Shown: positions 8,210 to 15,992 of the stretch, piece after piece
Layout of the letters: the number at the start of each line of letters is the position of its first letter
Numbering within the stretch: position 1 is the stretch's first letter
DNA from: an uncultured Bacilli bacterium
GTDB lineage: Bacteria > Bacillota_I > Bacilli_A > RF39 > UBA660
Assembly (NCBI GenBank): GCA_947632625.1
Contig: CANRPZ010000011.1
Span: forward strand, 1-22,087
Length of the DNA stretch: 22,087 nucleotides
Reading direction: 5' to 3'
The notes under the pieces: model-generated
The model's database searches: none
Seen by the model: the letters and a program-made list of their open reading frames with translations, nothing else
Told to the model about the DNA's origin: nothing
Program-made: the position numbers and the translations under genes

Positions 8210-9805
8210 ATGTGGTATTATATTTTAAGTTTTATCTTTTATAGTTTTTATCTTGTAAAGAAAACCAATAAATCTTTACAAATGTTACAACAAAATCGTT
8301 ATAACAGAGGAAATAAATATCTAAAATGGTTAAAAACACATTTAAAAATGAATTTTTGGACCATTGAGCTTCTTTTCCTTATTTTGCCTATCTTTTCCTT
8401 TTTAAATCCAATAGGGCGTGCCCTTTTGTTTAATTTCTTTTATGGAATTTGCTTCATCAATATAGTGCAAAAGCAAAAACAAGAGCAAACAAAAATTCCT
8501 TTAAAATTTACAGGAAGAATAAAAAGATTATATGCAACAACGTTTCTTCTTTATTTCCTAATTTTTGGAATTGGTTTTCTATTCCAAGGATCTATCTGGA
8601 TTTATTATATTTTAGCATTCCTATTATACTTTAATAATCTACTAGTAGTTTTAGCAAATCTTTTAAATAGCCCTATTGAACATAGCATAAACAATTATTT
8701 TAAAAGAAAAGCGATGCAAAAACTAAAAAGTTTAAATCATTTAGACGTTATTGGAATTACCGGTAGCTATGGAAAGACAAGTAGTAAAAATATTTTAAAT
8801 GATGTTTTAAATATAAAATTTAATGCCCTTGCTTCTCCCAAAAACTATAATACCCCAACTGGACTTATGATAACCGTAAATGAATATTTAGATAAATTTA
8901 ATGACTACTTTGTTGCTGAAATGGGTGCTTGTAAAACGAAGGAAATTCAAGAACTATGCGATTTAGTTCATCCAAAATATGGAATCATAACCAAAATTGG
9001 TGTTGCGCATTTAGAAACCTTTGGTTCACAAGAAAATATTACCAAAACAAAATTTGAATTAATTGAATCCTTACCAAAAGATGGAGTGGGTATATTAAAT
9101 GCCGATGACCCATTACAAGTAAATTATCATTTAAAAAATAAAGTTAAAATTATTTGGATTGGAATTGAAAATATTGCTCAATCCAATATCTATGCTGATA
9201 ATATAAAATTAACCAAAGAGGGAACAACATTTGATTGCCATTTTAAAATGGAAGAAGATAAAGTGCTTACGTTCCAAACAAAATTATTAGGAAAAGCCAA
9301 TATCTATAACATTTTAGCATCGATTGCTTTAGGAAGATTTTTAGGACTTACCGATGAAGAACTCCAAATGGGTGTTAAAAAGGTAAAACCCGTTGAACAT
9401 CGCTTACAACTAAAAAAGTTTTACGATATGTATTTAATCGATGATGCTTATAACGCTAATCCTGAAGGCTGTAAGATGGCTTTAGACGTTTTAAATTTAA
9501 TGAAGGGGAAAAAGATCGTTGTTACATCAGGAATGATTGAATTAGGAAAGAAAAGTGATGAATTAAATCGTGCTTTAGGAGAAAAAATTGCCGAGGTTGC
9601 TGATCTTGTGCTTCTAATTGGCCAAAAACAAACCGAGCAAATACAAAAGGGGTTAAAAAATAAAAATTTTAAAGAAAAAAATTATCTTATTTTTACTACT
9701 ATTGACGAAGCAATCCATTATTTAATAGAACATCAAGAAAAAAATACTTATATTTTATTGCAAAGTGATTTACCAGATACATTTAATGAAGGAGGAAAAA
9801 AATGA
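8210..9805 (+). CDS. murF: Mur ligase (MurF-like) with N-terminal membrane domain
   Basis: The protein has 531 residues. Residues 1-155 hold about four hydrophobic segments (near 4-18, 50-85, 108-128, 130-150) in place of the usual soluble N-terminal substrate-binding domain of MurF. The central Mur ligase domain has the ATP loop GITGSYGKTSSKN (183-195), the MGACKTKEI segment (238-246), GVAHLETFGS (264-273) and NADD (297-300). The C-terminal domain starts near 395 (PVEHRLQLKK) and has DDAYNANPEG (411-420), typical of MurF. The family reaction is ATP-driven joining of D-Ala-D-Ala to the UDP-MurNAc-tripeptide. The immediate overlap (ATGA) with a D-Ala-D-Ala ligase gene fits this. The membrane domain suggests the reaction is held at the inner membrane face, near MraY; that is inference. 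A different Mur-type ligase substrate cannot be excluded because the normal substrate-binding domain is absent. Confidence 0.82.
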   Translation: MWYYILSFIFYSFYLVKKTNKSLQMLQQNRYNRGNKYLKWLKTHLKMNFWTIELLFLILPIFSFLNPIGRALLFNFFYGICFINIVQKQKQEQTKIPLKFTGRIKRLYATTFLLYFLIFGIGFLFQGSIWIYYILAFLLYFNNLLVVLANLLNSPIEHSINNYFKRKAMQKLKSLNHLDVIGITGSYGKTSSKNILNDVLNIKFNALASPKNYNTPTGLMITVNEYLDKFNDYFVAEMGACKTKEIQELCDLVHPKYGIITKIGVAHLETFGSQENITKTKFELIESLPKDGVGILNADDPLQVNYHLKNKVKIIWIGIENIAQSNIYADNIKLTKEGTTFDCHFKMEEDKVLTFQTKLLGKANIYNILASIALGRFLGLTDEELQMGVKKVKPVEHRLQLKKFYDMYLIDDAYNANPEGCKMALDVLNLMKGKKIVVTSGMIELGKKSDELNRALGEKIAEVADLVLLIGQKQTEQIQKGLKNKNFKEKNYLIFTTIDEAIHYLIEHQEKNTYILLQSDLPDTFNEGGKK

Positions 9806-10995
9806 AAATTAAAGTAGGAATTCTATTTGGGGGAGATTCTGTTGAACATGAGGTAAGTATAATTACGGCTGTACAAGCAATGCATTATTTGGATAAGAAT
9901 AAGTATGAAGCTGTACCAATTTATATAGATAAAGAAAGAAATTGGTATACAGGGGAAGAATTAAAAAACATGGAAACATATAAGGATATGGAATTACTCA
10001 AAAATTCCCTTCCAAAAGTTTGTTTAACCAAAAAAGATAATGAGTTTGTTTTAATAAAAACCAAAGGAATCTTTAATAAAGTTGTAAATACGATTGATGT
10101 TGCTTTTCCAATTGTTCATGGAAAAGGCGTAGAGGATGGTTCTTTAGCTGGATATTTAGATACTTTAGGAATTCCCTATGTTGGCTGTGATATGCTAGGA
10201 GCAAGTCTTGGTCAAGATAAAGTAGTACAAAAACAAATTATGCAACTAGAAGATATCCCTGTTGCTAGATATGTATGGTTTTATGAAAGTGATTATAATC
10301 TAAATAAAGAAGAAATCTTAAAGAAAATAAATAAACTTGGTTATCCCGTTTTAGTAAAACCAGCCCGTTTAGGAAGCAGTATAGGAATTAACTATGTAAA
10401 AAAAGCTCGCGATATTGAAATCGCTTTAGAAGAAGCTTTTACGTATGATGAAAAAGTAATTGTAGAAGAAGCCATTGAAAATTTACTTGAGGTAGACTGT
10501 GCCGTTTATGGAAACCATGAAATTATGGAAACAAGTTTAATTGGTGAAATGATAAGTACTCATGAATTTTTAACTTTTGAAGATAAATATTTAAATGGGG
10601 AAGGGAAAAAAGCACCTCTTAAGAAAATGGGAAATAAAACCTCTTCAAGTGGCTTTAAAATTCCTGCTCAACTCGATAAAAAGTTAGAAAATGAAATATA
10701 CGAACTATCCAAAAAAGCCTTTCGAGCTTTAAATTTAAAAGGAGTAACCCGTTTTGATTTTTTAATTAATAAAGAAACAAAACAAGTTTATGTAAATGAA
10801 CCGAATACAATTCCTGGATGTCTAGCTTTTTTCTTCTTTACACCAAAAGGAATTTCTTATAGTAAATTATTAGATAATTTAATTACTTTAGCTATAAAGG
10901 AGTATAAGGAAGAAAAGAAAAAGATTTCTAACTTTGAATCCAATGTATTAAGTACTTATAATGGTAGTAAAGGTGCTAAAGGAAAACTATTGTAA
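9802..10995 (+). CDS. ddl: D-alanine--D-alanine ligase
   Basis: The protein has 397 residues and belongs to the ATP-grasp family; it joins two D-Ala for the peptidoglycan stem peptide in the cytoplasm. Visible are the N-terminal GGDSVEHEVS (10-19, with the catalytic-type Glu16), GVEDGSLAGYLD (109-120), VKPARLGSSIG (185-195) with Ser192 of the conserved SSxG loop, the omega-loop Tyr in DKYL (Y263), and the metal/substrate-binding NEPNTIPG (332-339). It is longer than usual (typical 300-370) owing to insertions and a basic C-terminal tail after about 370. The loop following NTIPG reads CLAFFFFTPKG, unlike the short F/S-rich loop of the classical enzymes. The ATG overlaps the TGA of the MurF-like gene, and GGAGG (9790-9794) lies upstream, so the two are translationally coupled. 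Ddl makes the dipeptide that MurF consumes. D-lactate or D-serine specificity cannot be ruled out but nothing points to it. Confidence 0.93.
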   Translation: MKIKVGILFGGDSVEHEVSIITAVQAMHYLDKNKYEAVPIYIDKERNWYTGEELKNMETYKDMELLKNSLPKVCLTKKDNEFVLIKTKGIFNKVVNTIDVAFPIVHGKGVEDGSLAGYLDTLGIPYVGCDMLGASLGQDKVVQKQIMQLEDIPVARYVWFYESDYNLNKEEILKKINKLGYPVLVKPARLGSSIGINYVKKARDIEIALEEAFTYDEKVIVEEAIENLLEVDCAVYGNHEIMETSLIGEMISTHEFLTFEDKYLNGEGKKAPLKKMGNKTSSSGFKIPAQLDKKLENEIYELSKKAFRALNLKGVTRFDFLINKETKQVYVNEPNTIPGCLAFFFFTPKGISYSKLLDNLITLAIKEYKEEKKKISNFESNVLSTYNGSKGAKGKLL

Positions 10996-11010
10996 AAGTA
11001 ATATGAGACA

Positions 11011-11050
11011 AAAAAAATCAAAGTAATTTTTTGAAACTTTGATTTTTTTT
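11011..11050. terminator. Bidirectional intrinsic terminator between convergent genes
   Basis: A 14 bp stem: 11011-11024 (AAAAAAATCAAAGT) pairs with 11036-11049 across an 11-base loop. The A run on one side and T run on the other give a T tract on both strands, serving ddl rightward and the 394-residue gene leftward. Confidence 0.9.
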
Positions 11051-11056
11051 ATAACC

Positions 11057-12241
11057 TTAAAAAGTTAAACTATTAAAATTTTGAAAAGCTTGGATTAGTT
11101 CAAGGATGCCTTCTTGTTTTTGAATATTTTCTAAAATGGTATATTGGTCACTTTCACTTAAACTTTCAATAGAAACAGCACTTTGAGTATCAATTGTATC
11201 AAATACAATGTCCTTGGCTTTTTGGAAAGTAAAATGAATAGTACCACTAATATTTTCAATATCATTTAAAGTAATAGAAACCTTTAATAAATCTCCTTGC
11301 TCTTGATAAAATATTGAACCAGTATAATCTATCTCTTCATCTTCTAAAGCATAAGAGTATGTAGAATCATCCGTTTTAAATAGACTAATCTTTGCTTGAT
11401 CTGCTTGGATTTCCAATCCTGCAAATTCATTTTGTAATTTATAGGTATACAATTGAATTGTAATAGAATTTTCTAGACTAAATTCTTCTGTAGTTGCCAT
11501 CTTTTCTAAATCCGTTTTAATTTCATTCTTATCTAAATTAGAAAGATTTGCGAATGACGAAATAAATTCTTCATTATTTAGTTCTGTACTTAAAACTTGT
11601 AAAATCTCTTTTAAATTTTCTTCTGTTATCGTAAGAATACTTTTCTTAACCGTTTCTTCTTTATTTGCAATGGTACGTGTTTCTTCTGCTTGGCTAAAAT
11701 ATTCATCTTTTAAAGATTTTTCGAAAGCCGTCATTACTTTTTCTAACACAACAGAATAATCTTTTACTTTTTTATCTATTGTAAATAAATCATTGTTTGT
11801 TACTGGTACACTTAAAGTTTTATCAAATAGAGAACCTAAAGAAAGATAAGCTTGTGTATTTTGTATTTGCATATTTAGATCGAGTAATGCTTTTTCTTTA
11901 AATGAAGATTTTAAATCCATTTGCATCTTTTCTTCATTTGTATTCATTTTAGAATCAATTTGAAGATCTAAAGCGTTTATAATTTCTAAAACTTTTTGTA
12001 AATCTTCTTGATCACTTTTTAAATCCGTTTTTAGAGTAATTACTCCTCCGAATTTCCCTTGATTAATATCTTCTAGCTCGGTTTTTCCTTTTTCATAAAC
12101 TCGTTTAAGGGCAGTTGTAAATATCGTTTTTGGACTTACAAACTCCTTTTTGTTTAAAAAGAATAAAACGCCACCTAAACATAAAATTATGAAAAGACAA
12201 CCCAAAATTAATAAATAAACTTTTTTCTTTTTATCTTGCAT
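11057..12241 (-). CDS. Unrecognised membrane-anchored exported protein (394 aa)
   Basis: I do not recognise the family. The N-terminus has a basic segment (MQDKKKKV) and one hydrophobic helix (about residues 8-29) ending before NKKEF, so the rest of the chain is probably outside the cell as a single-pass anchored domain. The outer part is rich in Glu, Asp, Lys, Leu and Thr, with alternating helical stretches and beta segments (ALDLQIDSKM, SGTIHFTFQKA), somewhat like extracytoplasmic lipoproteins that hold hydrophobic ligands, but there is no lipobox at the start and no enzymatic motif. The only cysteines lie in the membrane helix. AAGGAG precedes the ATG. The gene follows rpmB on the same strand with 58 bases between; no separate promoter is obvious there, so it may be read by readthrough of a weak AT-only terminator. 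It ends seven bases from the shared bidirectional terminator. Confidence 0.75.
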   Translation of the reverse strand: MQDKKKKVYLLILGCLFIILCLGGVLFFLNKKEFVSPKTIFTTALKRVYEKGKTELEDINQGKFGGVITLKTDLKSDQEDLQKVLEIINALDLQIDSKMNTNEEKMQMDLKSSFKEKALLDLNMQIQNTQAYLSLGSLFDKTLSVPVTNNDLFTIDKKVKDYSVVLEKVMTAFEKSLKDEYFSQAEETRTIANKEETVKKSILTITEENLKEILQVLSTELNNEEFISSFANLSNLDKNEIKTDLEKMATTEEFSLENSITIQLYTYKLQNEFAGLEIQADQAKISLFKTDDSTYSYALEDEEIDYTGSIFYQEQGDLLKVSITLNDIENISGTIHFTFQKAKDIVFDTIDTQSAVSIESLSESDQYTILENIQKQEGILELIQAFQNFNSLTF

Positions 12242-12269
12242 TTTTAAAACTCCTTTACTTAATAAAATT

Positions 12270-12311
12270 AAAATGAAATAAATCCTACTTATTTAGAATT
12301 TATTTCATTTT
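12270..12311 (-). terminator. Possible weak terminator or attenuator after rpmB
   Basis: A perfect 14 bp inverted repeat, almost all A and T (arms 12270-12283 and 12298-12311, loop 14 bases), starts inside the last codons of rpmB; on the minus strand a T-rich stretch follows. With only one G-C pair it is weak, and may allow readthrough into the next gene. Confidence 0.5.
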
Positions 12312-12458
12312 TTTTGCTTCTCTAGCTGTAATTAATACAGTTTCGCCATTTCTTTTTTTCTTTTGTAAATTTGGCTTTTGACGACTTTTAACTGCATTAC
12401 ATGCTTTGCTTCTTAAATTAACCGTTAAAGATTTCTTTTTTGATATATTTTTAGTCAT
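12300..12458 (-). CDS. rpmB: Ribosomal protein L28, short form (bL28)
   Basis: This 52-codon gene was found by translating the minus strand from ATG 12458, which has a clear GGAGG (12465-12469). The product begins MTKNISKKK and is strongly basic. The stretch NLRSKACNAVKSRQKPNLQK lines up with the L28 core, which in other bacteria reads roughly NxRSHAxNxTKRxxxxNLQK. It then continues as KKRNGETVLITAREAKKMK, matching the conserved basic strand and the VSxRALK segment. It is a structural protein of the large ribosomal subunit. It is shorter than the usual 60-65 residues: the N-terminal segment before the core is reduced and has no CxxC zinc site. It is transcribed from its own strong promoter, divergent from ftsK. 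The core match makes the call fairly secure; a diverged paralogue is the only real alternative. Confidence 0.85.
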   Translation of the reverse strand: MTKNISKKKSLTVNLRSKACNAVKSRQKPNLQKKKRNGETVLITAREAKKMK

Positions 12459-12488
12459 ATTTAACCTCCAATTTCTTTTTTCTATAAA

Positions 12489-12517
12489 ATCTTATCATTA
12501 ATTATGCATTTAGTCAA
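12489..12517 (-). promoter_or_regulatory. Promoter of rpmB
   Basis: On the minus strand: TTGACT (12517-12512), a 17-base spacer, TAAGAT (12494-12489), with TG one base before the -10 (extended -10). The expected transcript starts near 12482, leaving a leader of about 24 bases that contains the GGAGG. Confidence 0.8.
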
Positions 12518-12582
12518 ATATTAATTCCGCTTTTTTTACTTGTCATAACAAAAGAAATAATGTCAAAATTCTATACTTTTTT

Positions 12583-12611
12583 TTGTAAAAAAAGAAGCAA
12601 TTTGTTATAAT
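12583..12611 (+). promoter_or_regulatory. Promoter of ftsK/spoIIIE
   Basis: TTGTAA (12583-12588), a 17-base spacer, then TATAAT (12606-12611) with TG at 12603-12604 (extended -10). Transcription should begin near 12618. An in-frame ATG at 12610 overlaps the -10 box, so it cannot be the translation start; ATG 12628 is. Confidence 0.85.
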
Positions 12612-12627
12612 GAAAATGGTGGATGTT

Positions 12628-14838
12628 ATGGCAAAAAGAAAAAAATCGAAAGAAGAGAATTCTAATAAGTTTGAATATAGTGTAGAATTAACAGGACTTA
12701 TCTTAATTTTAATTGGTTTAATTGGTTTTGGGTTTGGACCTGTTGGGGCGATATTAAAAGAATTTGCTATGTTTTTACTTGGCGAATGGTGGTTTTGTGT
12801 CCTAATTTTAGTCCTTGTTTTAGGAATTCATATGTTAATTAAACGTAAATTACCAAATTTTATTTCCGCAAAATTAATAGGAATTTATATTCTAATTTTT
12901 GTTATTTTAATTTTATCCCATATGACATTCGTAAAAAAAGTAGAAAAACCAATAAACATCTTTAGTGAAACGATTAATTATTATATGGATAGAATGGAAT
13001 CGATTAATAAAGCTGAAATTTTAACAAGTTCAGGTCAAACCTCCATTTCCATTGGCGGTGGTATTATCGGTGCCTTTTGTTCTTTTGTTGTTTCCGTATT
13101 ATTTGGTGTTACAGGTACTTATATTGTAATTACCATACTTACAATCTTTGGTCTCATTATGATCTTTAATATTAATATTGGTAATCTTCTTTCTTCTTTA
13201 ATAAAAAGAAAATCAAACAAAAAAACGAAAGAAACGAATGATTTAGTACCTATTACAGGAGCGGATAGTGAAGAGGATAAAATTGTCATAACCAGTGTTG
13301 AAGAATTAAAAAGTCATCCTCCTATAGAGGAAGCCCCTAAATTATTAGAAAATAATGATATAGAGCATCCAGCAATTAATTATTCTTATCAATTACCTTC
13401 CTTAAGTTTGCTAGATGAACCTTCTCGTAATAAAAAAGTAAATTCAACTGAATTTATTCGTAGTAATAAAGAATGTCTAGAACGTGTATTAAACGATTTT
13501 CAAATTCAAGGAAAAGTAGTAGAAATTCATGTAGGACCTGCAGTTACTCAATATGAAATTGTTGTACCAACAGGAACAAAATTAAGTCGCGTTAGTTCTA
13601 TTAATAAGGAAATAGCTTTAGCCCTTGCTGCAAAAGATGTTCGTATTGAAGCTCCTATTCCTGGTAAAAGTACCATCGGAGTCGAAATACCAAACAAAGA
13701 GGTTAGTTCAGTTAAAATAAAAGAGGTTATTGGAGATGCTGACCCAGAAAAAATTAAAAAGGGCCTTTTAGTAACATTAGGAAAAGATATAACAGGAAAA
13801 ACGATCAACGCTGATTTAACAACAATGCCTCATCTTTTAGTGGCTGGATCTACTGGTAGTGGTAAATCCGTTTGTATTAATAGTATGATTATTTCATTAT
13901 TAATGCATTATCGCCCAGATGAGGTAAAACTGGTATTAGTTGATCCAAAACAAGTAGAATTATCGAACTATAATGGGATACCGCATTTACTTGCTCCAGT
14001 TGTAACTGATCCCAAAAGAGCTTCTTTAGTTTTACAAAAAGTTGTGGCTGAAATGGATAAACGTTATAAAATTTTGGCTGAAAAAGGGGTTAAAAATATA
14101 GCGGATTACAATAAAAAGATTGAAAGTGAAAACAAAAGTCATCCAAATAATCCTCAAGCTAAAATGAATTATTTAGTTGTTATCGTAGATGAAATGGCAG
14201 ATTTAATGATTGTCGCTCGAAAAGAGGTAGAGGATTCTATAATGCGTATTACCCAACTTGCTCGTGCGGCGGGAATTCATTTAATTGTTGCTACTCAAAG
14301 ACCCTCTACCGATATCATAACCGGTGTTATTAAAACGAATATTCCATCTCGTATTGCCTTTTCTGTTGCAAGTTACATTGATTCAAGAACAATTCTAGAT
14401 GCTCCTGGAGCAGAAAAACTACTCGGTAAAGGAGATATGCTATATCAACCAATGGGAGCTCCATTTCCAACTCGTATTCAAGGTTGCTATATTTCGGATG
14501 ATGAAATTGAACGTATTATTAAGTTCGTAAGTAAACAACAAGAAGCAAATTATGATGATGCCCTAATAAATGTTGGTCAAGAGGGTTCTGATTCGGGTAG
14601 TAGTACAGCTCCTTTTAATGAGGATACCGATGATCCAATTTACGATGAGGTTGTTAAATTTGCTCTAGAAACCGGAAAAGTAAGTGCCTCTTTATTGCAA
14701 AGAAGATTCCGACTTGGTTATAACCGGGCTGCAAGAATTATAGATTTATTGGAAGAAAGAAGCATAATAGGACCTCAAAATGGCTCTAAACCTAGAGAGG
14801 TATTAGTAAAACTAAAGAATGAAGAGGAAACAGAATAG
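12628..14838 (+). CDS. ftsK: DNA translocase FtsK/SpoIIIE
   Basis: The protein has 736 residues from ATG 12628, chosen because upstream in-frame ATGs (12610, 12616) fall in or next to the promoter and GGTGG precedes 12628. The N-terminus has about four to five transmembrane segments (roughly 20-45, 55-72, 80-98, 143-190). A variable linker follows, to about 260. Next come the alpha/beta motor domains: Walker A GSTGSGKS (407-414), VLVDPKQVELSNY (436-448), Walker B VVIVDEMADLM (517-527) and ARAAGIHLIVATQRPSTD (545-562). The C-terminal gamma winged-helix (about 669-729, with LQRRFRLGYNRAARIID) is the module that reads KOPS/SRS-type polar DNA sites. Anchored at the division septum, the hexamer pumps chromosomal DNA; in sporulating Bacilli SpoIIIE does this into the forespore. 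The short linker and total length fit SpoIIIE of Bacillota. It is followed after 15 bases by the HD-domain gene. Confidence 0.95.
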   Translation: MAKRKKSKEENSNKFEYSVELTGLILILIGLIGFGFGPVGAILKEFAMFLLGEWWFCVLILVLVLGIHMLIKRKLPNFISAKLIGIYILIFVILILSHMTFVKKVEKPINIFSETINYYMDRMESINKAEILTSSGQTSISIGGGIIGAFCSFVVSVLFGVTGTYIVITILTIFGLIMIFNINIGNLLSSLIKRKSNKKTKETNDLVPITGADSEEDKIVITSVEELKSHPPIEEAPKLLENNDIEHPAINYSYQLPSLSLLDEPSRNKKVNSTEFIRSNKECLERVLNDFQIQGKVVEIHVGPAVTQYEIVVPTGTKLSRVSSINKEIALALAAKDVRIEAPIPGKSTIGVEIPNKEVSSVKIKEVIGDADPEKIKKGLLVTLGKDITGKTINADLTTMPHLLVAGSTGSGKSVCINSMIISLLMHYRPDEVKLVLVDPKQVELSNYNGIPHLLAPVVTDPKRASLVLQKVVAEMDKRYKILAEKGVKNIADYNKKIESENKSHPNNPQAKMNYLVVIVDEMADLMIVARKEVEDSIMRITQLARAAGIHLIVATQRPSTDIITGVIKTNIPSRIAFSVASYIDSRTILDAPGAEKLLGKGDMLYQPMGAPFPTRIQGCYISDDEIERIIKFVSKQQEANYDDALINVGQEGSDSGSSTAPFNEDTDDPIYDEVVKFALETGKVSASLLQRRFRLGYNRAARIIDLLEERSIIGPQNGSKPREVLVKLKNEEETE

Positions 14839-14853
14839 GAAAGAAGGAAAGTT

Positions 14854-15936
14854 ATGTTAAGTCGTTATGCTTGTAAAGATAAAGAAGCTATTCGTTTTCA
14901 AAAAGAAAAAAAGGATCCATATCGTACGCCTTTTTTTCGTGATATAGACCGAATTATTTATTCTTTAAGTTACACCAGATATGCCTTTAAAACCCAAGTA
15001 TTTAGTTTTAATGAAAATGATCATATAACAGAAAGAATGGTGCATGTTCAACTAGTTAGTAAAATTGCTAGAACGATTGGACGAAATTTAAAACTAAATG
15101 AAGACTTAATCGAAGCCGCTGCTTTAGGACATGATTTAGGACATGTTCCTTTTGGTCATGTAGGAGAAAGAATATTAAATCAAATTAGTTTAGAAAACAA
15201 CGAAGGCTATTTTAATCATAACATTGAAAGCGTACGAGTTCTTATGAAGCTAGAACAAAATGGAAAGGGACGAAATTTAACGTTACAAGTTTTAGACGCC
15301 ATCATGTGCCATAATGGAGAACTACCCCTAAACGAATATCGTCCTGTTAAAAAAACGAAAGAAGAATTTCTATCCGAATATTATACATCTTATAAAGACA
15401 AAGAATTGATTAAAAATTTAAAGCCTATGACTCTAGAAGGTTGTGTTGTTCGAGTAAGTGATATCATCGCCTATATCGGTAAGGATATTGAAGATGCGAT
15501 TCGTCTAGGACGAATAAAAAAAGAAGAACTACCTAAAAATATTACAAAACTAATTGGAGAAAATAATTCTAGTATTGTAAATACTTTCGTAACAGACATT
15601 ATAAAAAATAGTAAGGGAAAACCTTATATAAAAATGAGTAAACCTTTATTCAAAGCTTTAGTTGATTTAAAAGAATTTAATACCGAACATATTTATAAAA
15701 AAGCCAATTCTAAAAAAGATATTCAACAATATGAAAAAATGTTTCAAACTTTATTCCATCAATATCAAAAAGATATTGAAACGAATAACCAACAATCCGA
15801 AATAAACACCCAATTTTTAAAAGGTATGTCAAAAGAGTATTTAGAAAATACCACAACAAATCGTAAAGTTATTGATTTTCTAGCGGGAATGACGGATGAT
15901 TATATGCAAAAATGTTACACAAACAAAATGAAATAA
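14854..15936 (+). CDS. HD-domain dNTP triphosphohydrolase-like protein (dGTPase family)
   Basis: The protein has 360 residues and is cytoplasmic. It opens with the family start (YRTPFFRDIDRIIYSLSYTR). The metal-binding HD set is complete: H64 in MVHVQLVSKIAR, H93-D94 in ALGHDLGH, and D203 in RVSDIIAYIGKDIEDAI. The region PFGHVGERILN (99-109) and FNHNIESVRVL (120-130) are also typical of dGTPase-like proteins. The family splits dNTPs to nucleosides and triphosphate, tuning dNTP pools, but close relatives in Bacillota vary in substrate, so the exact one is uncertain. The segment that usually reads GHDLDDAI is GKDIEDAI here. The C-terminal third (about 255-360) is Lys- and Gln-rich and helical. 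The gene has an AAGAAGGAAAG ribosome site and lies 15 bases after ftsK, so both are probably on one transcript, closed by the hairpin at 15945. Confidence 0.85.
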   Translation: MLSRYACKDKEAIRFQKEKKDPYRTPFFRDIDRIIYSLSYTRYAFKTQVFSFNENDHITERMVHVQLVSKIARTIGRNLKLNEDLIEAAALGHDLGHVPFGHVGERILNQISLENNEGYFNHNIESVRVLMKLEQNGKGRNLTLQVLDAIMCHNGELPLNEYRPVKKTKEEFLSEYYTSYKDKELIKNLKPMTLEGCVVRVSDIIAYIGKDIEDAIRLGRIKKEELPKNITKLIGENNSSIVNTFVTDIIKNSKGKPYIKMSKPLFKALVDLKEFNTEHIYKKANSKKDIQQYEKMFQTLFHQYQKDIETNNQQSEINTQFLKGMSKEYLENTTTNRKVIDFLAGMTDDYMQKCYTNKMK

Positions 15937-15944
15937 AGACGAAT

Positions 15945-15967
15945 AGGACTAAAAAAGTCCTTTTTTT
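15945..15967 (+). terminator. Intrinsic terminator after the HD-domain gene
   Basis: AGGACT (15945-15950) pairs with AGTCCT (15956-15961) across an A5 loop and runs into seven T (15961-15967). Only 25 bases separate it from the dacB ATG, too few for a full promoter, so dacB must use readthrough or a promoter upstream of the hairpin. Confidence 0.85.
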
Positions 15968-15992
15968 CATAAGTTTTTTTAGGTGAGTGTGT

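Noticed and set aside
12459..12582. Possible further small gene or RNA between rpmB and ftsK
   Set aside because: The stretch holds the divergent promoters and AT-rich sequence; I see no open frame with a ribosome site and no stable structure.
12610..12627. ATG 12610 as the ftsK start
   Set aside because: It overlaps the TATAAT box, so it would not be in the transcript; ATG 12628 has GGTGG upstream.
13548..13808. Minus-strand open frame of 86 codons opposite ftsK
   Set aside because: It lies opposite a conserved motor-domain region of ftsK and lacks initiation signals.
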